A stretch of DNA of 6,147 nucleotides from CAZQNF01 sp964403325 (GCA_964403325.1 CAYOFO010000061.1:1-6147), one strand, 5' to 3'. Shown: positions 1 to 5,409, numbered from the stretch's first letter. Translations and numbers: made by a program. The notes: generated by a model from the letters alone, not told the origin.

Positions 1-1099
1 TAACATTCAGACCCCTACGCTCTCTAAAACGAGAGTATGGATTTAATAAATTAAATTTAATTTCTCGAACCTCACCTCTACCATTTACTTTTAACAGCCC
101 CTCCTTTTTACACACATTTATAAGTCGCTCAATATGCCCCACCAACTGATCATAATTATCTCTCCGTGAATCCGGCACTACCAACCTTAGTTCAACATTC
201 GTCACCGACAGATTTACGGTAACATCTTTCTCCCCATCAGATAAAACCAAAACCACCTCTTGCGTGTCTATAAAATTTTCTACTGATTTTATTGTATAAT
301 TACCTGCTTTTAAATGCAGAGAATCTTGCAGCACTTTAACCGTTCGACCCACCCGTGCATGTTTTAAAAATTCCGCCTCCTCCTGAGAACTTTTTTCAAT
401 ATCCCGACAATTATATTTTTGATGAAAACCAAAACAAATTGGACAGGTGATATTTTCCAATATTTCAGCCTTAAATTTTTCTTCTCGATGCAAATCCGGC
501 AATTGAGCATTTTCTATTATCCGGGTAAGTGCCCACACATCGCGTATTTCTGGGCTTAAATAAGAAATTTTCTGTTTTAAATCACTCAACCTACAGTATA
601 ATACTCGTAAACTTTCTTCTGTTTTTTCTACATCAACCACATTATGACACCAAGCTTGCAGGTATTGATCATACACCTCTTTAATACCTGAGTAATCATC
701 ACCGAAACCGTACTCCAAAAATTCCGAAATTTTTTTGAACATTCTTTCGACTTCTTCTACTTTATGTGTAAGTCGTTCTAAGGAATTTTTTTCCGGCTTT
801 TTAACTTCAAAATTATTACCAGGTATTTCCTTAAAAAACAGTATTCCGTTTTTAGCTTGTAAACAGATTCGAAAATCAAAACTTTCTTCACCCTCTTCAG
901 CGATTTCTTGCGGTGAATAAAAAGCCAAGCTATCAAATTCCATTTCTTCACCGTTGCATATTACAGCATCACCTTTTTCGAGAGTGCAAAAAAAGTAATA
1001 CGCTTTTGCTCGAACTTCCTGGTGAGAAAAATCATCCAAACCATGCTGAAATTTTTCTACCCTACTGCGAGGTGCCTCAAAAACATCAATTGTTTCCAT
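1..1099 (-). CDS. Unrecognised protein with a CCHC zinc-knuckle-like cluster, C-terminus cut by window edge
   Basis: An uninterrupted reading frame of 366 codons runs from an ATG at 1099 to the left edge without a stop, so the protein is longer than what is seen. An in-frame TAA lies upstream with no other usable start between, which fixes the start. I do not recognise the family. Visible parts: an acidic N-terminal region (about 1-100); a charged stretch likely to form helix or coiled coil (about 103-128), with another around 155-185; Cys219-x2-Cys222-x3-His226-x4-Cys231, one residue shorter than the classical CCHC zinc knuckle; and a strand-rich segment (about 248-308) that could be a small beta barrel. 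There is no signal peptide or membrane segment, so a cytoplasmic protein is likely. It follows ndk after a hairpin terminator and has no Shine-Dalgarno. The coding call is sure because the frame is long and free of stops; the metal site is inference. Confidence 0.85.
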   Translation of the reverse strand, partial: METIDVFEAPRSRVEKFQHGLDDFSHQEVRAKAYYFFCTLEKGDAVICNGEEMEFDSLAFYSPQEIAEEGEESFDFRICLQAKNGILFFKEIPGNNFEVKKPEKNSLERLTHKVEEVERMFKKISEFLEYGFGDDYSGIKEVYDQYLQAWCHNVVDVEKTEESLRVLYCRLSDLKQKISYLSPEIRDVWALTRIIENAQLPDLHREEKFKAEILENITCPICFGFHQKYNCRDIEKSSQEEAEFLKHARVGRTVKVLQDSLHLKAGNYTIKSVENFIDTQEVVLVLSDGEKDVTVNLSVTNVELRLVVPDSRRDNYDQLVGHIERLINVCKKEGLLKVNGRGEVREIKFNLLNPYSRFRERRGLNV

Positions 1100-1109
1100 A
1101 CAAGAAAAT

Positions 1110-1142
1110 AAAAAGCATGAGTGTAATTAACCCATGCTTTTT
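1110..1142 (-). terminator. Hairpin terminator after ndk (possibly bidirectional)
   Basis: Positions 1110-1119 (AAAAAGCATG) pair perfectly with 1133-1142 (CATGCTTTTT) around a 13-base loop. Read on the minus strand, the hairpin follows the ndk stop codon by about 14 bases and ends in a T-run (TTTTTATTTT), as expected for a Rho-independent terminator. The plus strand also has a T-run after the stem, but no plus-strand gene needs it. Only six pairs include the GC-containing core, so strength is moderate. Confidence 0.75.
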
Positions 1143-1154
1143 TTAATTTTACAA
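1126..1154 (-). promoter_or_regulatory. Weak candidate promoter for the 1-1099 gene
   Basis: On the minus strand, TTGTAA (1149-1154) is followed after 17 bases by GTTAAT (1126-1131). Each hexamer matches the sigma-70 consensus at four of six positions and the spacing is ideal. Transcription would start near 1119 and give a leader of about 20 bases. The -10 lies in the loop of the ndk terminator. In such AT-rich DNA a match of this quality can arise by chance. Confidence 0.35.
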
Positions 1155-1156
1155 TT

Positions 1157-1738
1157 TTATTCGTAAATGACCGCTTCGGTCACCAACCGATAATCACAGA
1201 TTTCATTGGCACTAAACCAGTGTGGAATTTCTTTGTCAGCTTCAGCAACTGATCCGGAAGCATGCACTAAATTGCGAATCGCGCGATTGTCTGCGTCGGA
1301 CATTTGGTACGAATCAAGGACATAATCGCCACGGATAGTGCCAACATCAGAACTGAGCGGCTCAGTGCTGCCAATGAGCTTGCGGACGATTTTTACCGCA
1401 TGTGCGCCTTCGAGAACCATTGGTATAACCGGGCCGGTGGTCATATATTTTTTAAGGTTTTCGAGGATGACTGCGGTAATTTCCAAAGGATCTTCAGATG
1501 GCGGAGTTTGTCCTTTGTTCTTGTAACTGCTGATGGTTTTTTCTCCGGTAACACGACGCCATTCTGGGTCTAAAGTATAATGTGCCTCCACTTGCTCAGC
1601 GGTCGGTAAAACCATTTTTACTGCCAAAACCTTTAAGCCGATATGTTCAAAACGCTTGATGATTTCTCCCGCCAAACCACGCTGCACGGCATCTGGTTTT
1701 AAAATAACGAGCGTCCGTTCTTTTTTGAAATGTGCCAT
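1157..1738 (-). CDS. ndk: Nucleoside diphosphate kinase, long form with insertion
   Basis: It transfers the gamma phosphate of ATP to nucleoside diphosphates through a phosphohistidine intermediate and so balances the cytoplasmic NTP pools. The 193-residue protein carries the family signature: Lys14 in KPDAVQRG, Tyr54, Arg119, Thr125, Arg136 in IRGD, Asn156, and catalytic His159 in the NLVHAS motif (usual form NVIHGS). The usual length is about 140-150 residues. The excess comes from some 29 extra residues between Tyr54 and the YMTTGPV strand (roughly residues 55-97) and an 18-residue tail after Phe175. Similar long forms are, as I recall, found in archaea and candidate-phyla bacteria. All phosphotransfer residues I can place are kept, so the enzyme should be active. 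It is transcribed from its own promoter just upstream and closed by a hairpin. The ATG start places the first strand correctly; there is no Shine-Dalgarno. Confidence 0.97.
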   Translation of the reverse strand: MAHFKKERTLVILKPDAVQRGLAGEIIKRFEHIGLKVLAVKMVLPTAEQVEAHYTLDPEWRRVTGEKTISSYKNKGQTPPSEDPLEITAVILENLKKYMTTGPVIPMVLEGAHAVKIVRKLIGSTEPLSSDVGTIRGDYVLDSYQMSDADNRAIRNLVHASGSVAEADKEIPHWFSANEICDYRLVTEAVIYE

Positions 1739-1766
1739 ATGAAATACATTATTTAAAAGTGTTCAC

Positions 1767-1795
1767 AAAATACCATGGATAAGCATTTTTGTCAA
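1767..1795 (-). promoter_or_regulatory. Sigma-70-type promoter of ndk
   Basis: On the minus strand a perfect -35 hexamer TTGACA (1790-1795) is separated by 17 bases from TATTTT (1767-1772). The predicted start of transcription is near 1760, about 22 bases before the ndk ATG. The TGA stop codon of the upstream yraN gene (1792-1794) lies inside the -35 hexamer. The consensus -35 and ideal spacing make this one of the two best promoters in the window. Confidence 0.75.
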
Positions 1796-2151
1796 CACAA
1801 AACCACAAAATGAAATTGGACTTTTTTGGCTACCTTATCAACCATAATGATAATCCCGGCTGGAATTAAACCTACTTCAGCCAGGTGACGGTGGTAGCAA
1901 TAATGGTTGATGGTCTTGAGCAGTTTTTTCTTTTTGAACGAAGTGATGGAGAGGTCTGTCGCCAAATCTTTCGACAGGCGAGTTTTTACTTCAATAAAAT
2001 AATAGTCGCCATTTTTGGTGGCAACTATATCTATTTCACCAACAGTGGCGTGATAATTACGTTCAACAACCCCAAATCCCTGGCGCAGCAAAAATTCTAC
2101 CGCTCGTTCTTCGCCCCAATCGCCAATATTTTTATTGCGACGAAATATCAT
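1792..2151 (-). CDS. yraN: YraN/UPF0102 family endonuclease-like protein
   Basis: The 119-residue protein has the usual length and layout of the YraN (UPF0102) family, which adopts a Holliday-junction-resolvase/PD-(D/E)XK nuclease-like fold. Its cellular role is not firmly settled; a DNA repair or recombination role is usually proposed. Visible motifs in order are G10-D-W-G-E14 in the first helix, RNYHATVGEID with Glu39 and Asp41, and Glu54-Val-Lys56 in FIEVKTR. Together these are the acidic/lysine cluster expected for metal binding and catalysis. A lysine-rich patch (73-76) follows. Its ATG overlaps the stop of the upstream membrane-protein gene by four bases (ATGA), which suggests translational coupling. 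It is the last gene of the four-gene operon, and the downstream ndk promoter begins inside its stop codon. Family assignment is secure; nuclease activity is inference from the motifs. Confidence 0.93.
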   Translation of the reverse strand: MIFRRNKNIGDWGEERAVEFLLRQGFGVVERNYHATVGEIDIVATKNGDYYFIEVKTRLSKDLATDLSITSFKKKKLLKTINHYCYHRHLAEVGLIPAGIIIMVDKVAKKVQFHFVVLC

Positions 2152-2555
2152 TTTTTCTTCTTGGGTAGGTATTTTTGTCGTACCAGACGTTGTGTGGTTT
2201 GAGCGCGAATCTCAGGAATACGTTTGGTGTAATATCGATACAACCCATACCCGCGATATACCAAATAGAGTGTTCCTAAAAGCAACCAAAAGCGCCAGGC
2301 TAAAATAGCCACTCTTTCTTGACGAAAATAAAACCACAAACTAAATACGAGACCGGCCACGGCATTTAAACGTACCGCTTTGGTCCAAAAAGTCTTACGG
2401 ACCGGATCTATTTCGTAACGATACAAAACATAAAAAGTTACTACCCCAATAGCAAAAAGAGCCATTATTATCCACAAAGTTACCCCTACCGCATCACGGG
2501 CAATTAACGGCTGCGAAAACCAATAACTCCAATGCAACAAATGAAAAATACTCAT
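2148..2555 (-). CDS. Small three-helix membrane protein of unknown function
   Basis: This is a 135-residue integral membrane protein that I cannot assign to a named family. Hydrophobic segments lie at about 22-46, 60-78 and 82-102. The loop between the first two is basic (DPVRK around 50-54), and the arginine/lysine-rich C-terminal tail ends in PKKKK, so by the positive-inside rule the tail is probably cytoplasmic. Aromatic residues are unusually common in the second and third helices. It lies 7 bases after the methyltransferase stop and its own stop overlaps the yraN start by four bases, so it belongs to the same transcript. Comparable small membrane proteins are common in candidate-phyla genomes, but I know no function for this one. 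The start ATG at 2555 has no Shine-Dalgarno. Confidence 0.85.
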   Translation of the reverse strand: MSIFHLLHWSYWFSQPLIARDAVGVTLWIIMALFAIGVVTFYVLYRYEIDPVRKTFWTKAVRLNAVAGLVFSLWFYFRQERVAILAWRFWLLLGTLYLVYRGYGLYRYYTKRIPEIRAQTTQRLVRQKYLPKKKK

Positions 2556-2562
2556 ATATAAA

Positions 2563-3111
2563 CTATGTTTTTCTAAAAATAAGACCGTAGTGACAGTCGC
2601 CAGCTAAAAACTTTTCCTGTAAAGAAAAACCAGCCTCCTTGGCTATTTCCATAATTTCTACAGGAATAGCCATGTCGGGGATTTCCGGCCCCACTGAACA
2701 CAATTTTTTTTCCCAGTCAATTATAAGCATAAAGCCGCCAGATTTCAAGAGGCGCGCTACCTCACGTAGAGTAGACAGCTTGTTTTCTACCAAAAACAAA
2801 GTATTGACCAGGAAAATGCCATCTAACCCCGCTCGCGGTAAAGGTGTTTTTTCGTAAGCTTCGATATCAGACCAGACCGTATGAATGTTGGTGCGCCCTT
2901 CGTGACGAGAGCGCCGCCGCACTGTTTCGAGCGCCTGCTTCATAATATCTACGCCATATACCACACCTTCATCCCCCACGCAATCGCTGAGCGGAAAAAT
3001 AAAATGACCCAAAAAGCCACAACCAAAATCCGCCACCCGCATACCTGGCTTTACTCCAATTTTCTCTATAACCGTGAGCGGGTTAATGAGCGCGCTACCT
3101 GAATGAGACAT
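2563..3111 (-). CDS. Class I SAM-dependent methyltransferase (UbiE-like), substrate unknown
   Basis: The 182-residue protein has the Rossmann-like fold order of class I methyltransferases: motif I VADFGCG (residues 26-32), an acidic end of strand 2 in VYGVDIM (Asp55), WSDIE (80-84) after strand 3, LDGIFLVNTLF (96-106) as motif IV, and a post-motif with LLKSGGFMLIIDW (121-133). It would bind S-adenosylmethionine in the cytoplasm. Nothing in the sequence shows the acceptor; the closest general resemblance is to UbiE-type quinone methyltransferases, but many relatives act elsewhere. In motif I the usual third glycine is Leu34, with a glycine one residue later (GCGFLG). The gene starts 6 bases after the upstream membrane-protein gene and ends 7 bases before the next one, so all are likely co-transcribed. 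The setting between two membrane proteins could point to a lipid or membrane substrate, which is inference. Confidence 0.9.
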   Translation of the reverse strand: MSHSGSALINPLTVIEKIGVKPGMRVADFGCGFLGHFIFPLSDCVGDEGVVYGVDIMKQALETVRRRSRHEGRTNIHTVWSDIEAYEKTPLPRAGLDGIFLVNTLFLVENKLSTLREVARLLKSGGFMLIIDWEKKLCSVGPEIPDMAIPVEIMEIAKEAGFSLQEKFLAGDCHYGLIFRKT

Positions 3112-3117
3112 AAAAAA

Positions 3118-3360
3118 CTAACGAACAAAAATACGACCCAGTGTACCTTCGAGAAAACCGTTAAACATATTGGTGAGGAGTAAAAAGCCAAAAAATATAA
3201 ATCCTATGCCAATAAGTTTGTACATAAGCCGACTACCACCATTCCCACCCAAATGTTCGTCAGCCCAGGTAATACGCCCAAAATTTTGTAAAAACCACTC
3301 GGTTTTGAGCACCAGCAACACTCCGGCCGCCACAAAGAGTAAACCAATGAGATAATTCAT
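3118..3360 (-). CDS. Small two-helix membrane protein of unknown function
   Basis: The 80-residue protein has a hydrophobic helix at about 3-20 (starting YLIGLLF) and a second at about 44-65, joined by a polar linker containing TEWFLQNFGRITW, an acidic DEH and a glycine-rich GGNGG stretch. No named family is recognised. The reading frame stays open upstream to a TTG at 3411, which would give 97 residues, but I chose the ATG at 3360. A good promoter lies between the two: its -35 contains the TTG codon and its -10 is at 3382-3387, so a transcript from it starts near 3375, after the TTG. The shorter form also begins directly at the first membrane helix. It heads the operon with the methyltransferase, the three-helix membrane protein and yraN; the next gene follows after 6 bases. 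Confidence 0.82.
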   Translation of the reverse strand: MNYLIGLLFVAAGVLLVLKTEWFLQNFGRITWADEHLGGNGGSRLMYKLIGIGFIFFGFLLLTNMFNGFLEGTLGRIFVR

Positions 3361-3381
3361 AAAAAGAAAATTATTGATAGC

Positions 3382-3411
3382 AGTATACCACTTTTTGGCA
3401 AAAAAACTCAA
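3382..3411 (-). promoter_or_regulatory. Extended -10 promoter of the membrane protein/methyltransferase/yraN operon
   Basis: On the minus strand TTGAGT (3406-3411) is followed after 18 bases by TATACT (3382-3387). The -10 is preceded by TGG, giving the extended form TGnTATACT. Transcription should begin near 3375, leaving a leader of only about 15 bases before the ATG at 3360. It lies directly downstream of the terminator at 3423-3449, which supports a fresh transcription unit here. Confidence 0.7.
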
Positions 3412-3422
3412 ATTAAGCCAAC

Positions 3423-3449
3423 AAAAAACACTGCTTTGAACAGTGTTTT
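3423..3449 (-). terminator. Hairpin terminator after the 123-residue unknown gene
   Basis: Positions 3441-3449 (CAGTGTTTT) pair perfectly over nine base pairs with 3425-3433 (AAAACACTG), with a seven-base loop. On the minus strand the stem runs into six T residues (3423-3428). It lies about 15 bases after the stop of the upstream gene, a standard position for a Rho-independent terminator. Confidence 0.8.
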
Positions 3450-3464
3450 AGGGGAAAAATCTTT

Positions 3465-3836
3465 TTATTCAGCAGAGAGCGAAGCTGCGTGGAGCGACCG
3501 CACTCTTTGAAGAACGAACCGAACAATTTCATCTTTTGTTACATCACCCACCATACCTTCAATGATTTTATTCAAAGAATCCTGATCACTCTCAGAAATT
3601 TGCACCTGGCTATAAAAAGGATCGCTCTCAAAACTATTTCGCAAACCCTGATACACTCCCATGAGAAAATCTGCAATTTGACTGTTGCGTATACTGGCAA
3701 TATCTCTTGGTGAAGCCCCCAATTTTAAGAGCAATCGACCATAAACACCTTTTTGTCTCCCCACCCAATCAACAATCGAGCACGATGAAGGAGTTGCTAC
3801 ATCGGGAGCCACAAATTGTTCTGCGTTCGTATTCAT
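3465..3836 (-). CDS. Unrecognised 123-residue soluble protein
   Basis: I do not recognise this family. The first 20 or so residues are polar and probably disordered (VAPDVATPSS). The remainder looks mainly helical, with likely helices around 21-40, 43-68, 83-96 and 101-120. It has one cysteine (Cys19) and no signal peptide or membrane span, so a cytoplasmic protein is likely. The frame is clean, has an ATG start and is followed by a well-formed terminator, which argues that it is a real gene. It begins 33 bases after the 3' end of tRNA-Leu with no terminator between and no convincing promoter of its own, so it is probably co-transcribed with the tRNA and released by tRNA processing. There is no Shine-Dalgarno; the start is preceded by an AT-only stretch. 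Confidence 0.8.
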   Translation of the reverse strand: MNTNAEQFVAPDVATPSSCSIVDWVGRQKGVYGRLLLKLGASPRDIASIRNSQIADFLMGVYQGLRNSFESDPFYSQVQISESDQDSLNKIIEGMVGDVTKDEIVRFVLQRVRSLHAASLSAE

Positions 3837-3869
3837 AATAAAAAATAAATTTTTATTTTAATACTATTT

Positions 3870-3956
3870 TGGTGCCCAGGAGAGGATTCGAACCTCCATG
3901 ACCTTGCGATCGCTACCACCTCAAGGTAGTGCGTCTACCAATTTCGCCACCTGGGC
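3870..3956 (-). tRNA. tRNA-Leu (anticodon GAG)
   Basis: The minus strand folds into a complete class II tRNA. The acceptor stem GCCCAGG pairs with CCTGGGC, with discriminator A. The D arm has the GCG/CGC stem. The anticodon stem CTACC/GGTAG encloses the loop TTGAGGT with anticodon GAG (3920-3922). The T arm is GGAGG-TTCGAAT-CCTCT, with a G-T closing pair. The long variable arm forms GATC-GCAA-GGTC, a four-pair stem (one G-T wobble) capped by a GNRA tetraloop. The long variable arm, A73 and GAG anticodon all identify leucine, reading CUC and CUU. The 3' CCA (3870-3872) is encoded. It has a strong promoter about 90 bases upstream and probably shares a transcript with the 123-residue gene downstream. 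Confidence 0.97.
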
Positions 3957-4046
3957 ATGTGTTTATGAGTATTGAACCGGCTTTGTTTTAACCAAGCAAG
4001 AAACAATTTTTTTCTGGTCGCCGCCAAACCTTCAACTCATTGGACG

Positions 4047-4075
4047 ATTTTACTGGTTTTTGCAATTTTTGTCAA
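4047..4075 (-). promoter_or_regulatory. Sigma-70-type promoter of tRNA-Leu
   Basis: On the minus strand TTGACA (4070-4075) is followed after 17 bases by TAAAAT (4047-4052), a consensus -35 and a five-of-six -10. Transcription would start near 4040, giving an 84-base leader before the tRNA 5' end that must be removed by RNase P. The TGA stop codon of the upstream kinase-fold gene (4072-4074) lies within the -35 hexamer. The first 11 bases, TTGACAAAAAT, are identical to those of the ndk promoter. The leader holds no open frame or clear hairpin that I can support. Confidence 0.75.
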
Positions 4076-4842
4076 AACTTCCGCCCTCTGCCCACAATCA
4101 TGTCAATTTTATAAGGCGCCAATTTTATAACCAATTTTGTTTCTTTGGTTACCTTGCCATCGGCTTCGAGCACAAAAGGTTGGTCGGCAATGATTTTCAT
4201 TTCTTCAAACGGAAAAACACTGGCTTCACCAAAATCATAATGTCCCCACCAGTTTTTTTTGCCAACCGGGCGCAAAAACGCTTCTAATTTGCCGTCTTGG
4301 GGGTGCACTTGCCAGTCTCTCCCCTCTTGGCGAAAACCTTTGGTCCAAAAAAAAGGCCGCAAATTACAAACCACCACTTCCATCAGCTTGTCGGCATAGA
4401 CCTTAAAACGATTGTTATAAACTACTTCCACCGGCGACGGCTGAATATGCAAATTGGAAATAAACGAACGATTATTCACCAAACCAACGTCCAGCTTCTC
4501 ACGCCGACGTTTGGCGAGCGCGCTACACGCCTCGACACCTACCGGAATACCCAAAAAATCAGCAATGGTATTATTGCCCCCAAGAGGCAAAAAACCAAAT
4601 GTGGTCGGGCAAGTAGCGCTGCGCGACAAAATATGGCCAAAAGTTTCATCGTTACCCACAATCACTACTGTTTTTGCACCACGCTTAATTTCTTCATCAA
4701 TCACCGGTTTGGCGTCTGTATAACTATTGAGGCGCAAATTTTTGCCACTGATGCCATAGTCAGTGAGACGAATTTGGATAGCCTTAATAAGCGCGGCATA
4801 CTTGGGATGGCGTAAAAAATTGTCAATCAAATAGACATACAT
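4072..4842 (-). CDS. Diacylglycerol-kinase-fold protein with altered ATP-binding motifs
   Basis: The 256-residue protein has the two-part architecture of the DAGK/lipid kinase (YegS/DgkB-like) superfamily. An N-terminal nucleotide-binding domain (about 1-125) contains VVIVGNDETFGHIL and FGFLPLGGNNTIADFLGIP (the latter residues 82-100). A C-terminal beta-sandwich domain (about 126-256) contains VLEADGK near 224-230. In working family members these signatures usually read GGDGT, GTGND and DGE; here they read GNDET (63-67), GGNNT (88-92) and DGK (228-230). Asp65, Asn91 and Asp228 are kept, but several glycines and the final Glu are not. It may use a different substrate, have weak activity or be a non-catalytic relative. 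There is no signal or membrane segment. It lies 24 bases after bactofilin, so the two are likely co-transcribed, and its stop overlaps the tRNA promoter. Superfamily assignment is fairly sure; function is open. Confidence 0.8.
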   Translation of the reverse strand: MYVYLIDNFLRHPKYAALIKAIQIRLTDYGISGKNLRLNSYTDAKPVIDEEIKRGAKTVVIVGNDETFGHILSRSATCPTTFGFLPLGGNNTIADFLGIPVGVEACSALAKRRREKLDVGLVNNRSFISNLHIQPSPVEVVYNNRFKVYADKLMEVVVCNLRPFFWTKGFRQEGRDWQVHPQDGKLEAFLRPVGKKNWWGHYDFGEASVFPFEEMKIIADQPFVLEADGKVTKETKLVIKLAPYKIDMIVGRGRKF

Positions 4843-4866
4843 ACAAAAGCGCCGGCAAAGATACTT

Positions 4867-5358
4867 TTACTCGGCATTTTCGATAGCTTCTTCAACAACT
4901 TTTTTGACACTCGTACGACTGCGCTGGGGACGAGTTTCGGTTTCAAGACCAGCCATGGTAATTTTTCCACAAATAAGCGCCCCCTCTTCGACCATAAAGC
5001 TATTGGCTTGTACATCACCCAGCACCCGAGCCGTAGATGTGAGTTCGAGTCGACCGCTAATTTTGATATTACCCTTTACTTCGCCGGCAACTTTAACGCT
5101 CCCGGCCATTACATTGGCCATAACCCGAGCTCCTTGCTCCACCAAAAGATGCTTACTGGTGCGCAGACTGCCGGTTACCGTACCTTTAACAATAATACTG
5201 CCTTCTGAAGAAAAATCTCCTTCTACATGCATGCTTGGACCTACCACAGTTTCGATCTCATCATCAGTTACACTCTCGCGTTCGCGATAAGATGTTTCTT
5301 CCGGCATGACCAGCACTGGTTCAGGAATATTTTTAGGAGTATTTTTTTGAAAAATCAT
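4867..5358 (-). CDS. Bactofilin (polymer-forming cytoskeletal protein)
   Basis: Bactofilins assemble without nucleotides into membrane-associated filaments that act as scaffolds for cell shape, wall synthesis or polar structures. The central region (about 38-136) is the typical right-handed beta-helix: short hydrophobic strands with glycines at regular spacing, as in VEGDFSSEGSIIVKGTVTG, VKVAGEVKGNIKISG and ARVLGDVQANSFMVEEG. The N-terminal tail (1-37) is polar and begins MIFQKN, resembling the short MF-x-K type membrane-targeting start reported for some bactofilins. The C-terminal tail (about 140-163) is charged, with basic residues followed by acidic ones. The 163-residue length is normal. 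It probably heads a two-gene transcript with the kinase-fold gene 24 bases downstream, starting from a promoter interleaved with the preceding terminator. The ATG start is preceded by a T-rich stretch without Shine-Dalgarno. Confidence 0.95.
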   Translation of the reverse strand: MIFQKNTPKNIPEPVLVMPEETSYRERESVTDDEIETVVGPSMHVEGDFSSEGSIIVKGTVTGSLRTSKHLLVEQGARVMANVMAGSVKVAGEVKGNIKISGRLELTSTARVLGDVQANSFMVEEGALICGKITMAGLETETRPQRSRTSVKKVVEEAIENAE

Positions 5359-5372
5359 ACAAAAATTAAAAT

Positions 5373-5409
5373 AAAAAATGATGGATACGTCTAGTATACA
5401 TCATTTTTT
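5373..5409 (-). terminator. Hairpin terminator after the 164-residue unknown gene
   Basis: Positions 5373-5383 (AAAAAATGATG) pair perfectly with 5399-5409 (CATCATTTTTT), an 11-base-pair outer stem. After one mismatch, a four-pair inner stem (ATAC with GTAT) closes a five-base loop. On the minus strand the stem ends in TTTTTTATTTTAATTTTT. It lies 22 bases after the stop of the upstream gene and just before the bactofilin start. The stem is AT-rich, so its strength is uncertain. Confidence 0.7.

Noticed and set aside
735..1146. Plus-strand open frames of 61 and 77 residues
   Set aside because: They lie opposite the long 1-1099 minus-strand gene, have no family resemblance and no initiation signals; the minus frame explains this DNA.
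1304..1573. Plus-strand frames inside ndk
   Set aside because: Antisense shadows of a confidently identified gene.
1792..1794. Recoding of TGA as glycine, as in some candidate phyla
   Set aside because: TGA ends yraN, the kinase-fold gene and the three-helix membrane gene at sensible family lengths, and no gene needs in-frame TGA.
3842..3859. Inverted repeat AAAATAAA/TTTATTTT between tRNA-Leu and the 123-residue gene
   Set aside because: It is AT-only with a two-base gap, too weak to act as a hairpin and expected by chance in this composition.
3905..3912. GCGATCGC palindrome
   Set aside because: It falls in the variable arm and anticodon-stem end of tRNA-Leu, where base pairing explains it; a single copy is no evidence of a dispersed repeat.
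3870..3956. tRNA-Leu as an integration site for a mobile element
   Set aside because: There is no duplicated tRNA 3' end, integrase or foreign cargo in the window.
4010..4035. Possible terminator after the kinase-fold gene (GGTT/GACC pairing)
   Set aside because: It has only four pairs and is followed by A residues on the minus strand, so it lacks the T-run.
4297..4815. 172-residue plus-strand frame
   Set aside because: It is antisense to the kinase-fold gene, has no recognisable family or initiation signal and is made of unlikely residue mixtures; length alone is not support.
4827..5018. 63-residue minus-strand frame overlapping the bactofilin C-terminus and the kinase-fold start
   Set aside because: It is an out-of-frame shadow; both overlapped genes have family support and the frame has none.
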